DNA from: Pedobacter cryoconitis
GTDB lineage: Bacteria; Bacteroidota; Bacteroidia; Sphingobacteriales; Sphingobacteriaceae
Length of the DNA: 64,000 nt
Direction of reading: 5' to 3'
Assembly: GCF_001590605.1 (NCBI RefSeq)
Contig: NZ_CP014504.1
Span: forward strand, 1,674,001-1,738,000
Of this stretch, positions 1 through 9,150 are shown piece by piece. Numbering within the stretch: position 1 is the first letter of the stretch; every line of letters starts with the position of its first letter. A model generated the notes under the pieces. It ran no database searches. It was not told the origin of the DNA and worked only from the letters and a program-made list of their open reading frames with translations. Made by a program: the position numbers and the translations under genes.

Positions 1-729
1 CAACAAGTTGATATAATCATTGTTCAATAAATCATTATAAGGATTGTAAATCAGTCCCTCCTGCAGCGTTTTTAAAGCAAGCTCATTATCCAGCTTACGT
101 TTATAAATGTCAGCCATACGCTGGAATACCACTGCATTCATAATCCCGTTCTCCTTAGCACGTTTGAAATACGCTAACGCTTCATCCTCATTTTTAACAC
201 CTTCAGCACTTAGCGCAGCATTAACAGCCAGAATAGTGTCTTTAGGAAAGAAATCACTCACTTCTTTCAAATATTTAAACGCAGCGCTGAAATCTTTAGC
301 CTGGTAAGCAGATTTTCCTTTCTGCTGTTTTTTAATGTTTATATTATAGCTTGATGCTTTGATCAGACCGGAGTTATCTTCAAACTTATCAAACCTTTTA
401 GCTGAATCTATCGCATTAATAGCCAGATCAAAATATTTATCAGAATTATCCTGACTCGGGTCAACAATAGCAATATAAGAACTCAGGTAAGATTTGATAG
501 CCCAGGTTTCAGGCCACTTCTTTGTTTCTCTATCCTTTTCAGCAGCTTCTGCCGCTTTAATCCCTTCTGACAGTATTGACAATTGTGCTTTTTGATCCTG
601 TTTGTTTGCAATTGCTGCCTGAAGCTTTCCTACACTATTTCTCGCAATATAGAGCTGTGTCTTTTGGGAAAACGCTGAAGTGGAACTCACCATCAAAATA
701 GTAACTGCAAATAAATATCGTTTCTTCAT
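1..729 (-). CDS. TPR-repeat exported protein (C-terminus cut by window edge)
   Basis: The frame is open from the left edge to an ATG at 727-729; in-frame ATGs also lie at 732 and 741. The 243 visible residues begin with a signal peptide (MKKRYLFAVTILMVSSTSAFSQ, cleavage after SAFS) and continue with TPR-like helices, for example around the K-D-F-S-A-A-F-K-Y-L segment. It resembles its upstream neighbour (822-1922) in length, signal peptide and TPR wording, so the two look like tandem paralogues. TPR proteins of this sort are periplasmic scaffolds; no enzymatic motif is visible. The function is unknown, and the product is truncated only by the window. Confidence 0.8.
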   Translation of the reverse strand, partial: MKKRYLFAVTILMVSSTSAFSQKTQLYIARNSVGKLQAAIANKQDQKAQLSILSEGIKAAEAAEKDRETKKWPETWAIKSYLSSYIAIVDPSQDNSDKYFDLAINAIDSAKRFDKFEDNSGLIKASSYNINIKKQQKGKSAYQAKDFSAAFKYLKEVSDFFPKDTILAVNAALSAEGVKNEDEALAYFKRAKENGIMNAVVFQRMADIYKRKLDNELALKTLQEGLIYNPYNDLLNNDYINLL

Positions 730-753
730 CATATGCTTCATTAGGCTTAGCTA

Positions 754-761
754 CAAATTTA
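754..761 (-). promoter_or_regulatory. Candidate Bacteroidota -7 element (TAAATTTG)
   Basis: Read on the minus strand this matches TAnnTTTG exactly and lies 25 bases upstream of the ATG at 729, directly after the terminator of the preceding gene. I see no TTG at the usual -33 spacing, so it is a half-supported promoter. Confidence 0.35.
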
Positions 762-768
762 TACAAAA

Positions 769-798
769 AAAAAGAGGGATAAAATTTATCCCTCTTTT
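769..798 (-). terminator. Intrinsic terminator of the 822-1922 gene
   Basis: An inverted repeat with arms AAAAGAGGGATAA and TTATCCCTCTTTT meets almost without a loop. It ends in a T-run on the minus strand, 24 bases after the TPR gene stop. Confidence 0.75.
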
Positions 799-821
799 AA
801 TATCACATTTGTGATTAATAA

Positions 822-1922
822 TTATTTTTTTGGTGCAGCAGCTGGTGTACCATTTTGCGCATCTAATAATTTTTTAGTAGCCTCATAATTTACTTTGTCA
901 TCTTTAAAAGCATAAATAACTTTTAAGTTTTCTAAAGCAGAAACCATTTTAGGATCTAATTCGTAAGCTTTTTTGTAGTAAGGTAATGCCTGATCGATAA
1001 AACCTTTCATTTTAAGCGTTACCTCATCAAATTCCTTTTTCTTTTTAGGATCGATTTTATTTCTTTTTCCTTGTAAATCTAAAGCTTGTTTGTAGTAAGT
1101 ATCACCCATAGCATATTGGTATGAAGCGTTTTTACCATCTTTAGCAATTAGTTTAGCCAATGATTCCTGAGCTTTAGCAACATTACCCTGTTTGATATAA
1201 AGGTCAGTCTGCATACCAGAGAAATAAGAATTCTCAGGATATTTAGCTAAAGCAGCTTCTAATAAAGCAGTACCAGCAACCGTATCTTTCACCTGGCTGA
1301 ATTCAGTAGAAATGATTTCACTGTACAAAGATTCAGAATCTTTAGATCCTAAATCAATTGCTTTTTTGAAGTTTTTAACCATTTCAGGATAATCATTGAT
1401 TTGCTTGGCAGTAACACCTGCATTTACAAAAGTTGAAGTATCCTGAGGATTTTTAACCGTTAACTCATTGAAAAACTGAAGTGCAGATTTAAAATCTTTT
1501 TTATTGTAAGCAAAAATAGCTCTGTTTCTTAAAGCATTAGATAAAGTTTGTTCAGCTTCTTTGATGTTATCCTTTTCGCTCCCTTTTGTATCTAACTCTT
1601 TAGCTTTTGCAATTGCTTCTTCAGCAATTTTATCCTTAGCAACTGCATTTGCAATATTTAAAGAATCTACAAATGAAATTCTTGACGCAAATAATGCTCT
1701 GTAAGACCATGCCTCAGGCATAATTTTAGACTTCTCGTTTGCAATAGCATTATCAGTAGTCTTTAAACCATCTTCAAGAGATTTTAAGGTTTCATCTAAA
1801 GTTTTTGCACCAGGTAAACTCGCTAATGCCCAGGTATTTTTAGCTTTGGAAACTTCACTCTTCTGAGCGTTCGCATAGGTGGCAGCACCTATTAAAAGCA
1901 TACTTAAAACTACTTTTTTCAT
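822..1922 (-). CDS. TPR-repeat exported protein
   Basis: 366 residues with a clear signal peptide (MKKVVLSMLLIGAATYANAQ). The rest is helical TPR-type sequence with a repeat about every 34-37 residues, for example near residues 136-170, 172-205, 240-270 and 300-330, ending in a low-complexity APAAAPKK-like tail. It probably resides in the periplasm as a protein-interaction scaffold; the family does not reveal the partner. It stands between gyrA and a paralogous TPR gene, with its own terminator downstream, so it is probably transcribed alone. The general class is reliable and the specific role is unknown. Confidence 0.85.
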   Translation of the reverse strand: MKKVVLSMLLIGAATYANAQKSEVSKAKNTWALASLPGAKTLDETLKSLEDGLKTTDNAIANEKSKIMPEAWSYRALFASRISFVDSLNIANAVAKDKIAEEAIAKAKELDTKGSEKDNIKEAEQTLSNALRNRAIFAYNKKDFKSALQFFNELTVKNPQDTSTFVNAGVTAKQINDYPEMVKNFKKAIDLGSKDSESLYSEIISTEFSQVKDTVAGTALLEAALAKYPENSYFSGMQTDLYIKQGNVAKAQESLAKLIAKDGKNASYQYAMGDTYYKQALDLQGKRNKIDPKKKKEFDEVTLKMKGFIDQALPYYKKAYELDPKMVSALENLKVIYAFKDDKVNYEATKKLLDAQNGTPAAAPKK

Positions 1923-2027
1923 ATTGTAAATTGGTTTTAATGAATATAAACCCTGGAGCTTAAAAGGATAAATAATATCCGTTACTACTACAGGGTTTAT
2001 TGGGTCTGTTTTTAATTTAATTTATTC

Positions 2028-4658
2028 TTAGTCTTCTTCTGTTTCGTCCGTATCCTCTGCTTCACCTTCCTCATCAGAACCTTCTTCTTCCGGCTCCTCT
2101 GCCCCTTCTTCAGTTTCAGCTTCTTCAGCACCACCTTCTTCCGGTAATACATCTGCAGGATCTACCAACAACAGCTCTCCGTTAACTTCTTCTTCAGGAT
2201 CATCCTCATGTTCGATTTTCGCAACAGATGCAATTGAATCATTTCCTTTTAAGTTAATCAAACGAACACCTTGTGTTGCTCTTCCGATAACCCTGAGCTG
2301 ACTCAAAACAATTCTGATAACGATACCCGATTTATTGATAATCATTAAATCATCAGCATCAGTAACCGCTTTAATAGCGATCAAATCACCAGTTTTATCC
2401 GTAATGGTAATTGTTTTTACACCTTTACCACCACGATTAGTAACGCGGTAATCCTCTACATTAGTACGTTTACCGTAACCTTTTTCAGAAACTACCATTA
2501 CTGTTGCTGATGGATCATCAACAGCAATCATGCCAACAACTTCATCAGCAGCATGACCCAGAGTAACACCTCTTACCCCGGTAGCTGTTCTGCCCATAGG
2601 CCTTACGGTCGCTTCATTGAACCTGATTGCACGTCCGGAACGCAATGCCATGATGATTTCGCTTGATCCGCTCGTTAAACTAGCTTCCAGTAACTGGTCA
2701 CCTTCATTGATATTAATTGCATTGATACCATTTACCCTTGGTCTTGAATAAGCTTCCAGAGAAGTTTTCTTAATCGTTCCTTTTTTGGTACACATGATAA
2801 TATAGTTGTTCTCCAGATACTCCTGATCTTTCAGATTCTTAACCTTAATATAGGCCTTGATTTTCTCTTCTTTAGGAATATTGATAATGTTCTGGATCGC
2901 TCTTCCTTTACTTAACCTTGAACCTTCAGGGATTTCGTATACCCTTAACCAGAAACAACGTCCCGTTTCCGTAAAGAACAACATATAGTTGTGGTTAGAA
3001 GCAATCAGTAAATGCTCAATGAAATCTTCATTTCTTGAATCACTTCCTTTTGAACCTTTACCACCTCTTGCCTGTGTACGGTATTCAGTTGCAGGTGTAC
3101 GTTTGATATAACCTTCATGAGAGATAGTGATCACGACTTCTTCATCTTCGATAAAGTCTTCCATGCTCATATCTTCAGCAGAGTGAACGATAGTAGTTCT
3201 ACGCTCATCGCCGTATTTATCCATCATTTCAGCCAGCTCATCCTTGATAATCTGCATTCTAAGGCCTTCATCAGCTAAGATAGATTGCAAGTACTCAATC
3301 GTTTTCATCAACTCATTAAACTCTTCTTTGATCTTGTCTCTTTCCAGTCCTGTTAAACGGCGTAAAGTCATATCCAGAATTGCTCTCGCCTGAATATCAC
3401 TTAAACCAAACTGCTCCATTAAGCCTGTTCTTGCTTCTTCAGGAGTATTTGACGCTCTGATTAACTTAATTACTTCATCTAAGTGATCTAAAGCAATTAA
3501 TAAACCTTCCAGAATGTGTGCACGTTTCTGTGCCTCGTCCAGTTCAAACTTAGTACGGCGTACAATTACATCATGTCTGTGGTCCACAAAGTGTCTGATC
3601 AGATCTTTCAGATTTAACATCTGAGGTCTGCCATTCACCAAAGCAATATTATTTACACTGAATGAAGTTTGTAAAGCAGTTTGTTTGAAAAGGTTATTCA
3701 ATACAATTGAAGCATTCGCATCACGTTTAATTTCATAAACGATACGGATACCATCCTTGTTTGATTCATCTTTAATATTAGAAATACCTTCCAGTTTTTT
3801 CTCTCCGACTAATTCAGCAGTACGCTCAATCATCATTGCTTTGTTAACCTGGTAAGGAATTTCAGTAACGATAATAGTTTCGCGGTCCTTTACCGTTTCG
3901 ATCTCAGCTTTAGCGCGCATTACAATACGGCCTCTACCAGTTTCAAAAGCGTCTGAAACGCCATTATATCCGTAAATTATTGCTCCGGTAGGAAAATCCG
4001 GGCCTTTTACGAATTTCATTAACTCAGGAATAGTAATTTCTGTATTTTCAATGTAAGCAATAGTCGCATTGATTACTTCTGTAATATTGTGAGGCGGCAT
4101 ATTTGTTGCCATACCTACTGCAATACCCGAAGAACCATTAATTAAAAGGTTTGGTACTTTTGCCGGAAGCACTGTTGGCTCTTTTAAAGAGTCATCAAAG
4201 TTCAACTGAAAATCTACAGTATCTTTATTGATATCCGCAAGCATATCTTCAGCGATTTTCTGGAACCTTGCTTCCGTATAACGCATTGCTGCCGGAGAGT
4301 CACCATCAATCGAACCATAGTTACCCTGACCTTCTACCAGTAAATAACGTAAGCTCCAGGGCTGTGCCATACGAACCATGGTCATATATACTGAAGAGTC
4401 ACCATGCGGGTGATACTTACCCAGTACTTCTCCTACAATACGGGCTGATTTCTTGTAAGGCCTGTTATTGGCCAAACCAAGATCAAGCATCCCGTAAAGT
4501 ACACGACGGTGTACAGGTTTTAACCCATCGCGTACATCAGGTAACGCCCTTGATACAATAACAGACATCGAATAATCGATGTAGGCAGACTTCATCTGCT
4601 CGTCAATATCAATTTTTATTATTTTGTCGTTTTCCTGATTTTCTAAATCTTCTGCCAT
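2028..4658 (-). CDS. gyrA: DNA gyrase subunit A
   Basis: 876 residues; the type IIA topoisomerase subunit that cuts and rejoins DNA to introduce negative supercoils, working with GyrB. The catalytic tyrosine is Tyr127 in AAMRYTEAR. The C-terminal domain carries a GyrA box (QARGGKG), which separates gyrase from topoisomerase IV ParC. The last ~60 residues are an extreme Glu/Asp tail. In the quinolone-resistance-determining region the sequence is GDSSVYM: Ser88 matches E. coli Ser83, but the position of E. coli Asp87 is Met92 (codon ATG). A 10-bp stem with a long loop (1946-1955 with 1991-2000) lies downstream and may be the terminator. Confidence 0.97.
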   Translation of the reverse strand: MAEDLENQENDKIIKIDIDEQMKSAYIDYSMSVIVSRALPDVRDGLKPVHRRVLYGMLDLGLANNRPYKKSARIVGEVLGKYHPHGDSSVYMTMVRMAQPWSLRYLLVEGQGNYGSIDGDSPAAMRYTEARFQKIAEDMLADINKDTVDFQLNFDDSLKEPTVLPAKVPNLLINGSSGIAVGMATNMPPHNITEVINATIAYIENTEITIPELMKFVKGPDFPTGAIIYGYNGVSDAFETGRGRIVMRAKAEIETVKDRETIIVTEIPYQVNKAMMIERTAELVGEKKLEGISNIKDESNKDGIRIVYEIKRDANASIVLNNLFKQTALQTSFSVNNIALVNGRPQMLNLKDLIRHFVDHRHDVIVRRTKFELDEAQKRAHILEGLLIALDHLDEVIKLIRASNTPEEARTGLMEQFGLSDIQARAILDMTLRRLTGLERDKIKEEFNELMKTIEYLQSILADEGLRMQIIKDELAEMMDKYGDERRTTIVHSAEDMSMEDFIEDEEVVITISHEGYIKRTPATEYRTQARGGKGSKGSDSRNEDFIEHLLIASNHNYMLFFTETGRCFWLRVYEIPEGSRLSKGRAIQNIINIPKEEKIKAYIKVKNLKDQEYLENNYIIMCTKKGTIKKTSLEAYSRPRVNGINAININEGDQLLEASLTSGSSEIIMALRSGRAIRFNEATVRPMGRTATGVRGVTLGHAADEVVGMIAVDDPSATVMVVSEKGYGKRTNVEDYRVTNRGGKGVKTITITDKTGDLIAIKAVTDADDLMIINKSGIVIRIVLSQLRVIGRATQGVRLINLKGNDSIASVAKIEHEDDPEEEVNGELLLVDPADVLPEEGGAEEAETEEGAEEPEEEGSDEEGEAEDTDETEED

Positions 4659-4756
4659 AAAATAGTGATGTTCGTTAAAAACGATTTAAATAAGGTAATG
4701 TTATAACCTTGCGAATTTAAGAAAATATTGCCGTTTAAGCGCATTGTGGAAAAAAA

Positions 4757-5650
4757 TTAAGCCCAGTCTATACCTTTTATTAACTTGGTCAGAGTTGCAG
4801 CCTCTGCGCTGTTTTCTGTAGTCTGGTGATTATATATCCACTTTGCCATTGGTGGTAAGCTCATTAAGATAGATTCGATCCTTCCGTTTGTCTCCAAACC
4901 GAACTTTGTGCCCGAATCATAAACTAAATTAAATTCTGCATAACGGCTTCTTCTTACATATTGCCATTCCTGCTGCGCTGCTGTAAATTCAGTATTTCTG
5001 TTCCGTTCAATCAGTTCAGTATAAGCCGGAATGAACGAATTACCAACCCCCAGGGAGAAATTAAACAATTGATCCCAATCCAGCCCGGTATTTTCAGGTT
5101 TCAGCCTGTCATAAAAAATCCCACCTACACCACGCATCTCATTGCGGTGTTTGATGAAGAAATAATCATCTGCCTGTTTTTTGAATTTCGGATAAAACGA
5201 AGCATCAAACTCATCGCAGGTTTGTTTCAGCAGCTGATGAAAAAAGCGCACATCCTCATCAATTACATAATGTGGCGTTAAATCAATGCCGCCACCAAAC
5301 CATCTTGTTTGCTCATCCATTTCGAAATAACGGATATTCATATGTATAATAGGTACAAATGGATTTGAAGGATGAATCACAATGGAAACTCCGGTAGCGA
5401 AAAATTCATCATTTTCTACCTTGAAAGCTTTTTTGACCGCTTCTGGCAATTTACCATATACAGCAGAGAAATTAACCCCACCTTTTTCAATTACATTTCC
5501 ATTCTGAAAAATACGCGTGCGGCCACCGCCTCCACCCTCTCTGGTCCAGATTTCTTCTTCGAACTGCCCTCCGCCATCGGCTGAAGCCAAAGCCTGGCAA
5601 ATTTCATCCTGGATCTTTTGGTACGCTTCTACAACTTTATCTTTTAACAT
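4757..5650 (-). CDS. hemF: Oxygen-dependent coproporphyrinogen III oxidase
   Basis: 297 residues, typical length for HemF. The enzyme uses O2 to decarboxylate two propionates of coproporphyrinogen III to give protoporphyrinogen IX in haem synthesis, in the cytoplasm. Diagnostic stretches are the Gly-rich EEEIWTREGGGGGRTR segment near residues 31-46, the GGIDLTPHY motif around residue 120, and KHRNEMRGVGGIFYD near residue 170. It lies upstream of gyrA on the same strand but with its own promoter region, which holds two dyads (see 5697-5735). No anaerobic hemN is visible nearby, so oxygen-linked control is plausible but unproven. Confidence 0.96.
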   Translation of the reverse strand: MLKDKVVEAYQKIQDEICQALASADGGGQFEEEIWTREGGGGGRTRIFQNGNVIEKGGVNFSAVYGKLPEAVKKAFKVENDEFFATGVSIVIHPSNPFVPIIHMNIRYFEMDEQTRWFGGGIDLTPHYVIDEDVRFFHQLLKQTCDEFDASFYPKFKKQADDYFFIKHRNEMRGVGGIFYDRLKPENTGLDWDQLFNFSLGVGNSFIPAYTELIERNRNTEFTAAQQEWQYVRRSRYAEFNLVYDSGTKFGLETNGRIESILMSLPPMAKWIYNHQTTENSAEAATLTKLIKGIDWA

Positions 5651-5696
5651 CGTTCCGTGAATATATAAGGTGGTAAAGTTATATTTTAATATATAC

Positions 5697-5735
5697 TAGT
5701 ACAAACGTACTATGTAATACAATTGTATTATACAA
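5697..5735 (-). promoter_or_regulatory. hemF promoter with two overlapping dyads
   Basis: On the minus strand there is TTG (5733-5735), a 23-base spacer, and TACGTTTG (5702-5709), a match to the Bacteroidota -33/-7 pattern. The spacer contains the perfect 16-base palindrome TAATACAATTGTATTA (5715-5730). The -7 element sits inside a second dyad, TAGTAC-N4-GTACTA (5697-5712). This layout fits repressor binding; the regulator is not identifiable from sequence. Confidence 0.5.
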
Positions 5736-5912
5736 AAAAAGGCTTTGCTCAGAAAAAAACACCCCCGGTCAGGCCGAATGGATAATCTCAAGAATTTTTC
5801 CTGGCAACATACCTTTCTCTAACTAACTATATATACTGTTATATTCAATAAATAATTTTATAGATATTATAAATATTAATTTATATTTTTAAGAAACTAA
5901 AACCAAAATCTG

Positions 5913-6092
5913 ATGAAAGAAGAAAAAAAGCAATTTAAATTCTCCTTAAACAAAAAGGTAATTTCAAGCATGGCCAACAGTCAGCCAACAAATTTAGGTC
6001 AAGGTGCAAATCAACTTGTTGATAGCTCAACTTGCCAGGTACAGTCCTGTCATCAATGCATTACTGTACCTATACCTACAATCTCATTTTAA
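5913..6092 (+). CDS. Class I lanthipeptide precursor
   Basis: 59 codons, ATG at 5913 and TAA at 6090-6092. The N-terminal half is a charged leader with FSLNKKVISSM (residues 10-20), which matches the L-x-L-N-K-x-x-I-x-x-L/M motif of Bacteroidota class I precursors. The C-terminal half carries Cys41, Cys46 and Cys49 together with Ser38, Ser39, Thr40, Ser45, Thr51, Thr56 and Ser58, the raw material for lanthionine and methyllanthionine rings. The leader cleavage site is uncertain; a Gly-Ala at 31-32 is a candidate. Its stop abuts the stop of lanB on the opposite strand, so precursor and enzyme genes converge. An 8-bp inverted repeat (6038-6045 with 6063-6070) lies inside the core-coding part. 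Confidence 0.8.
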   Translation: MKEEKKQFKFSLNKKVISSMANSQPTNLGQGANQLVDSSTCQVQSCHQCITVPIPTISF

Positions 6093-9000
6093 TTAAGGAG
6101 ATATTACAGCCTGATTTTTTGAATAAAGAACCAGGCTGTAATATTTAGACAATAATTGATAAGTGATCAATTCATTTATCTTCTGGTGCTCTTTAAACAG
6201 CCTGTTCACCTGCATATGGGCAAGGCTGAAAATATATGATTCCAAATCAGGTCCCGTTGCTTTCGCCGTTTTATACAATTCCGCTAATTCAACCTTCCAA
6301 TTCGACAACAACTTATTTATTTCGGATCCATTGGCTGGTTGCAAAACCATCAGTTCTGCAATCCCCGATTTATTTGCTTTAAATTGGACATCTATTTTTT
6401 TCCAAAAATCTGTATCTATCTTATATCCGCTTTCCATGGATTTTTTAAACTGGCCCACTAACCGAAGTTTTTCTTTAGTCTCAAAATTGAAAGCCGACAG
6501 GATGTGATCTACTGACACCATAGATAAAAATAGTACCTGTTGCTCACTGCCAATCGATCTATTCAAATAAGCTAACAGTTTTAGCGTATACCGGCTGCTG
6601 AGAAAAAATGCAGTCTCTGATATATCCATTCCATAAGTATGATAACGCTCAATCTCCGGTTTGTAAGTGTCAAACTGTATTTTCCATGCTTTCTTCCTGC
6701 TAATGAGTATTTCCAGACACCTGTTGAGCTGCGCTGTTATCCTGGGTATATCATTTTTGTTCTTTACAGCTAACCTGACTCTTATATGGTACCCTGGATC
6801 AGTATAACGGATAAAAAACCACTTATCTATCAGTTTATCTTTTAATAATCTATTGGTTAGCTTGTCTATGGTCCCTACCAGGATTTCATCAGAAATAGTT
6901 CCGCCACAATAGATTTTAAAATAGATCCATTCACTTAAAGGATAAAATTCCCTGACTTTCGGGATATTGGCAATAGTTTTTTCTCCGGTATATATTGAGT
7001 TACCTTTGCCTTTCAAAAAGGCCGTAAATTGATTCGTATTTCCATTCTCACCAGAAACAACAGTATCCCGCACAGGAAGAAAAAGTTCCTTAATTAGTAC
7101 AGCACTCTTTTTGGATAACAACTGAAGTATAACTTTTCTGCTTGACTCTTCATTAAGGTCTGCAAAAAGTTCATTATCTCCATCTGACACTATAAACTTT
7201 CGAGGTACACCCCATTTTTTCATGAACGGGGTATGTTGGAATTCTTTAATATCCTGAATGAACAAAGCAAGGTCCTGGTCTTTGAAATTCCAGCTTGCGA
7301 GGCTTAAAACGCTGGATCTGCAGACAACCCTTGGAAAAAAGACAAGTCCCTTTAAGGCTGCAGGCCACTGAAACAAAAGCGAATTTTTATCCTGCTGCAA
7401 CTGAAGATCACATAAAAACTTATAAACAGGAAGGTTTCTGCTATGATGAAAATTATGTGCACTTGAAAGAATGGGAATAATCTCCCGTTTCAACCGCTTT
7501 GAATGCAGAACCAGTACCTCTCCCCTCAGAGATATTAACAAATCATTTACCGGAATCTGGTCTTCTGCCGGAATAGCCGAGTTGTAAACAATTGAAATCT
7601 GATATCTTGTTAACCGGGGTCTGATTAGAACATTACCCATTATCGGGTCTGGATAATGGCTGATTTCTGCGTATATGGGTTGATCCTGTTCATCAAACGG
7701 TGGTGAAAACGCCATGGCCACCTCTTTAATATTATCGTCTATTGTAGCAAACCTTGTAATCGTATTGATTGCTCCATGTAAACCAGCACTTTCCAGAAAT
7801 ATACGTTCATCAGCTACACGGAATAATACAAATAGATTCTCCTGGATAAATCCATCACCCTCTACATTGACCAGCTTCAACAGCTCAGATTTTTCCAGCC
7901 TGATTTCTTCTTCCCGATTGCGTTGACTTTCTATAACCTTGTTTAACAGGTAACTACTCATTGCATCCCAGGCCTGCTCTGTTTTATCCTTAGCTAATGG
8001 TTTAATGCTCTTCATCAGCCCATTCATAATTTCTCCTGAAATGGAAATATCCGAGTATCCAATTCCATTTTCCTGGTCCAGAATTTCGAGCAATGGTTTC
8101 TGCTGTGTTTCATAACGATCAGCAAATTTTGCAATAAACTCCTGAAGCATGGGATTTTTATTTGGCCTGTGATTTAAAATCTTCAAAACTTCCAGACCTT
8201 CTATCAGGGGATGCTGAAAACTTTTATCAAGTCCTCCGGTATATGCAGGAAACATAGAAACATTAACGAGTTTATGGAGAGGGACCTTAATCCCGAATAC
8301 ACTCTCTATATGTTGTTTTAGTTTCAGATAGTTTGAACGGTTCTGTACTCTTTGTATATCAATTTCACTAAGCAGACCTGTAATAGCTTTGAGGTCATTG
8401 ACATAGCTATTGATTTCCTCACTATGGTGTAAAGTTCCCGTCTGCTCAAGAGCAACAATGATTTGCTCCAGCGGGTCAGTACCTATGAGCTGAGGAATGA
8501 GTGCATATACTAATATTCCAGCGGATATCATTTCCTGCAAAAAGTCCTTTATTGCATTTTCCTCACCGGGGTAAGATGCTGTTAAATAATCCACTATTTG
8601 CGGAAATGTCTTTCCGTCTCTGCAAAAGTTTAGTATCGTCTTACTAATTGAAGAATAGTCAAAAGAACTCAACTGGAACTGAGATAAGCTATGAGGTTCA
8701 ATATAACGATAAGAATTATTGACTTTATATATCGAAGAATTGGGATAAAGTTTCACTACACTTTTCATCATCTCATTCCCCATTATACTTCTGCAGATAG
8801 CATCCAGGCAAGAAATATCAAGTTTTGTCACCCGTTTAAACCCATGTAATCCGATGGTCTTTTTTTCTCCGGCAGACCAGTCAATCACGTTCATCCCTGC
8901 ATATAAACCAAAGGGAGTAGTTCTGAAAGAAGCACGGAGAAAATATTTTGAAATGGTCAGCTTTATTTGCTCATTCTCTGGGTCTGCCAGGTACAACTCA

Positions 9001-9146
9001 AATAGCTCCGGTGCACTTATAAAAAGCGCTTCCAGGAAAATATTATTTTCAAGATAACTACTGTTCAATAAAGCTGCCTGGATATCAGTATAAGGTAAAA
9101 GAGAAGTACGCAGTACCAGCTTGTTATAAAAATTATATTTGGGCAT
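6093..9146 (-). CDS. lanB: Full-length lantibiotic dehydratase (LanB)
   Basis: 1017 residues, the full class I LanB length. LanB glutamylates Ser/Thr of the precursor using glutamyl-tRNA and then eliminates glutamate to give dehydroalanine or dehydrobutyrine. The N-terminal glutamylation domain is recognised by YFLRASFRTTPFGLYAG (about residues 69-85). The C-terminal SpaB-type elimination domain begins near residue 735 with EWIYFKIYCGG and continues with WFFIRYTDPGYHIRVRL. It starts 4 bases after the lanC stop, so the two are co-transcribed in the order lanC-lanB. Its last codons fall in a long hairpin (6099-6146). The substrate is almost certainly the convergent precursor at 5913. Confidence 0.93.
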   Translation of the reverse strand: MPKYNFYNKLVLRTSLLPYTDIQAALLNSSYLENNIFLEALFISAPELFELYLADPENEQIKLTISKYFLRASFRTTPFGLYAGMNVIDWSAGEKKTIGLHGFKRVTKLDISCLDAICRSIMGNEMMKSVVKLYPNSSIYKVNNSYRYIEPHSLSQFQLSSFDYSSISKTILNFCRDGKTFPQIVDYLTASYPGEENAIKDFLQEMISAGILVYALIPQLIGTDPLEQIIVALEQTGTLHHSEEINSYVNDLKAITGLLSEIDIQRVQNRSNYLKLKQHIESVFGIKVPLHKLVNVSMFPAYTGGLDKSFQHPLIEGLEVLKILNHRPNKNPMLQEFIAKFADRYETQQKPLLEILDQENGIGYSDISISGEIMNGLMKSIKPLAKDKTEQAWDAMSSYLLNKVIESQRNREEEIRLEKSELLKLVNVEGDGFIQENLFVLFRVADERIFLESAGLHGAINTITRFATIDDNIKEVAMAFSPPFDEQDQPIYAEISHYPDPIMGNVLIRPRLTRYQISIVYNSAIPAEDQIPVNDLLISLRGEVLVLHSKRLKREIIPILSSAHNFHHSRNLPVYKFLCDLQLQQDKNSLLFQWPAALKGLVFFPRVVCRSSVLSLASWNFKDQDLALFIQDIKEFQHTPFMKKWGVPRKFIVSDGDNELFADLNEESSRKVILQLLSKKSAVLIKELFLPVRDTVVSGENGNTNQFTAFLKGKGNSIYTGEKTIANIPKVREFYPLSEWIYFKIYCGGTISDEILVGTIDKLTNRLLKDKLIDKWFFIRYTDPGYHIRVRLAVKNKNDIPRITAQLNRCLEILISRKKAWKIQFDTYKPEIERYHTYGMDISETAFFLSSRYTLKLLAYLNRSIGSEQQVLFLSMVSVDHILSAFNFETKEKLRLVGQFKKSMESGYKIDTDFWKKIDVQFKANKSGIAELMVLQPANGSEINKLLSNWKVELAELYKTAKATGPDLESYIFSLAHMQVNRLFKEHQKINELITYQLLSKYYSLVLYSKNQAVISP
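6099..6146. terminator. 15-bp hairpin inside the 3' end of lanB, just past the precursor stop
   Basis: Perfect arms ATATTACAGCCTG (6101-6113) and CAGGCTGTAATAT (6132-6144), extended by a G-T and an A-T pair, with an 18-base loop containing six Ts. It starts 7 bases after the precursor stop codon and could end or stabilise that transcript while also being lanB coding sequence. No clean U-run follows the stem, so intrinsic termination is uncertain. Confidence 0.5.
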
Positions 9147-9150
9147 AGCT

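Noticed and set aside
2028..4658. Topoisomerase IV subunit ParC
   Set aside because: The QARGGKG GyrA box and full-length C-terminal domain identify gyrase.
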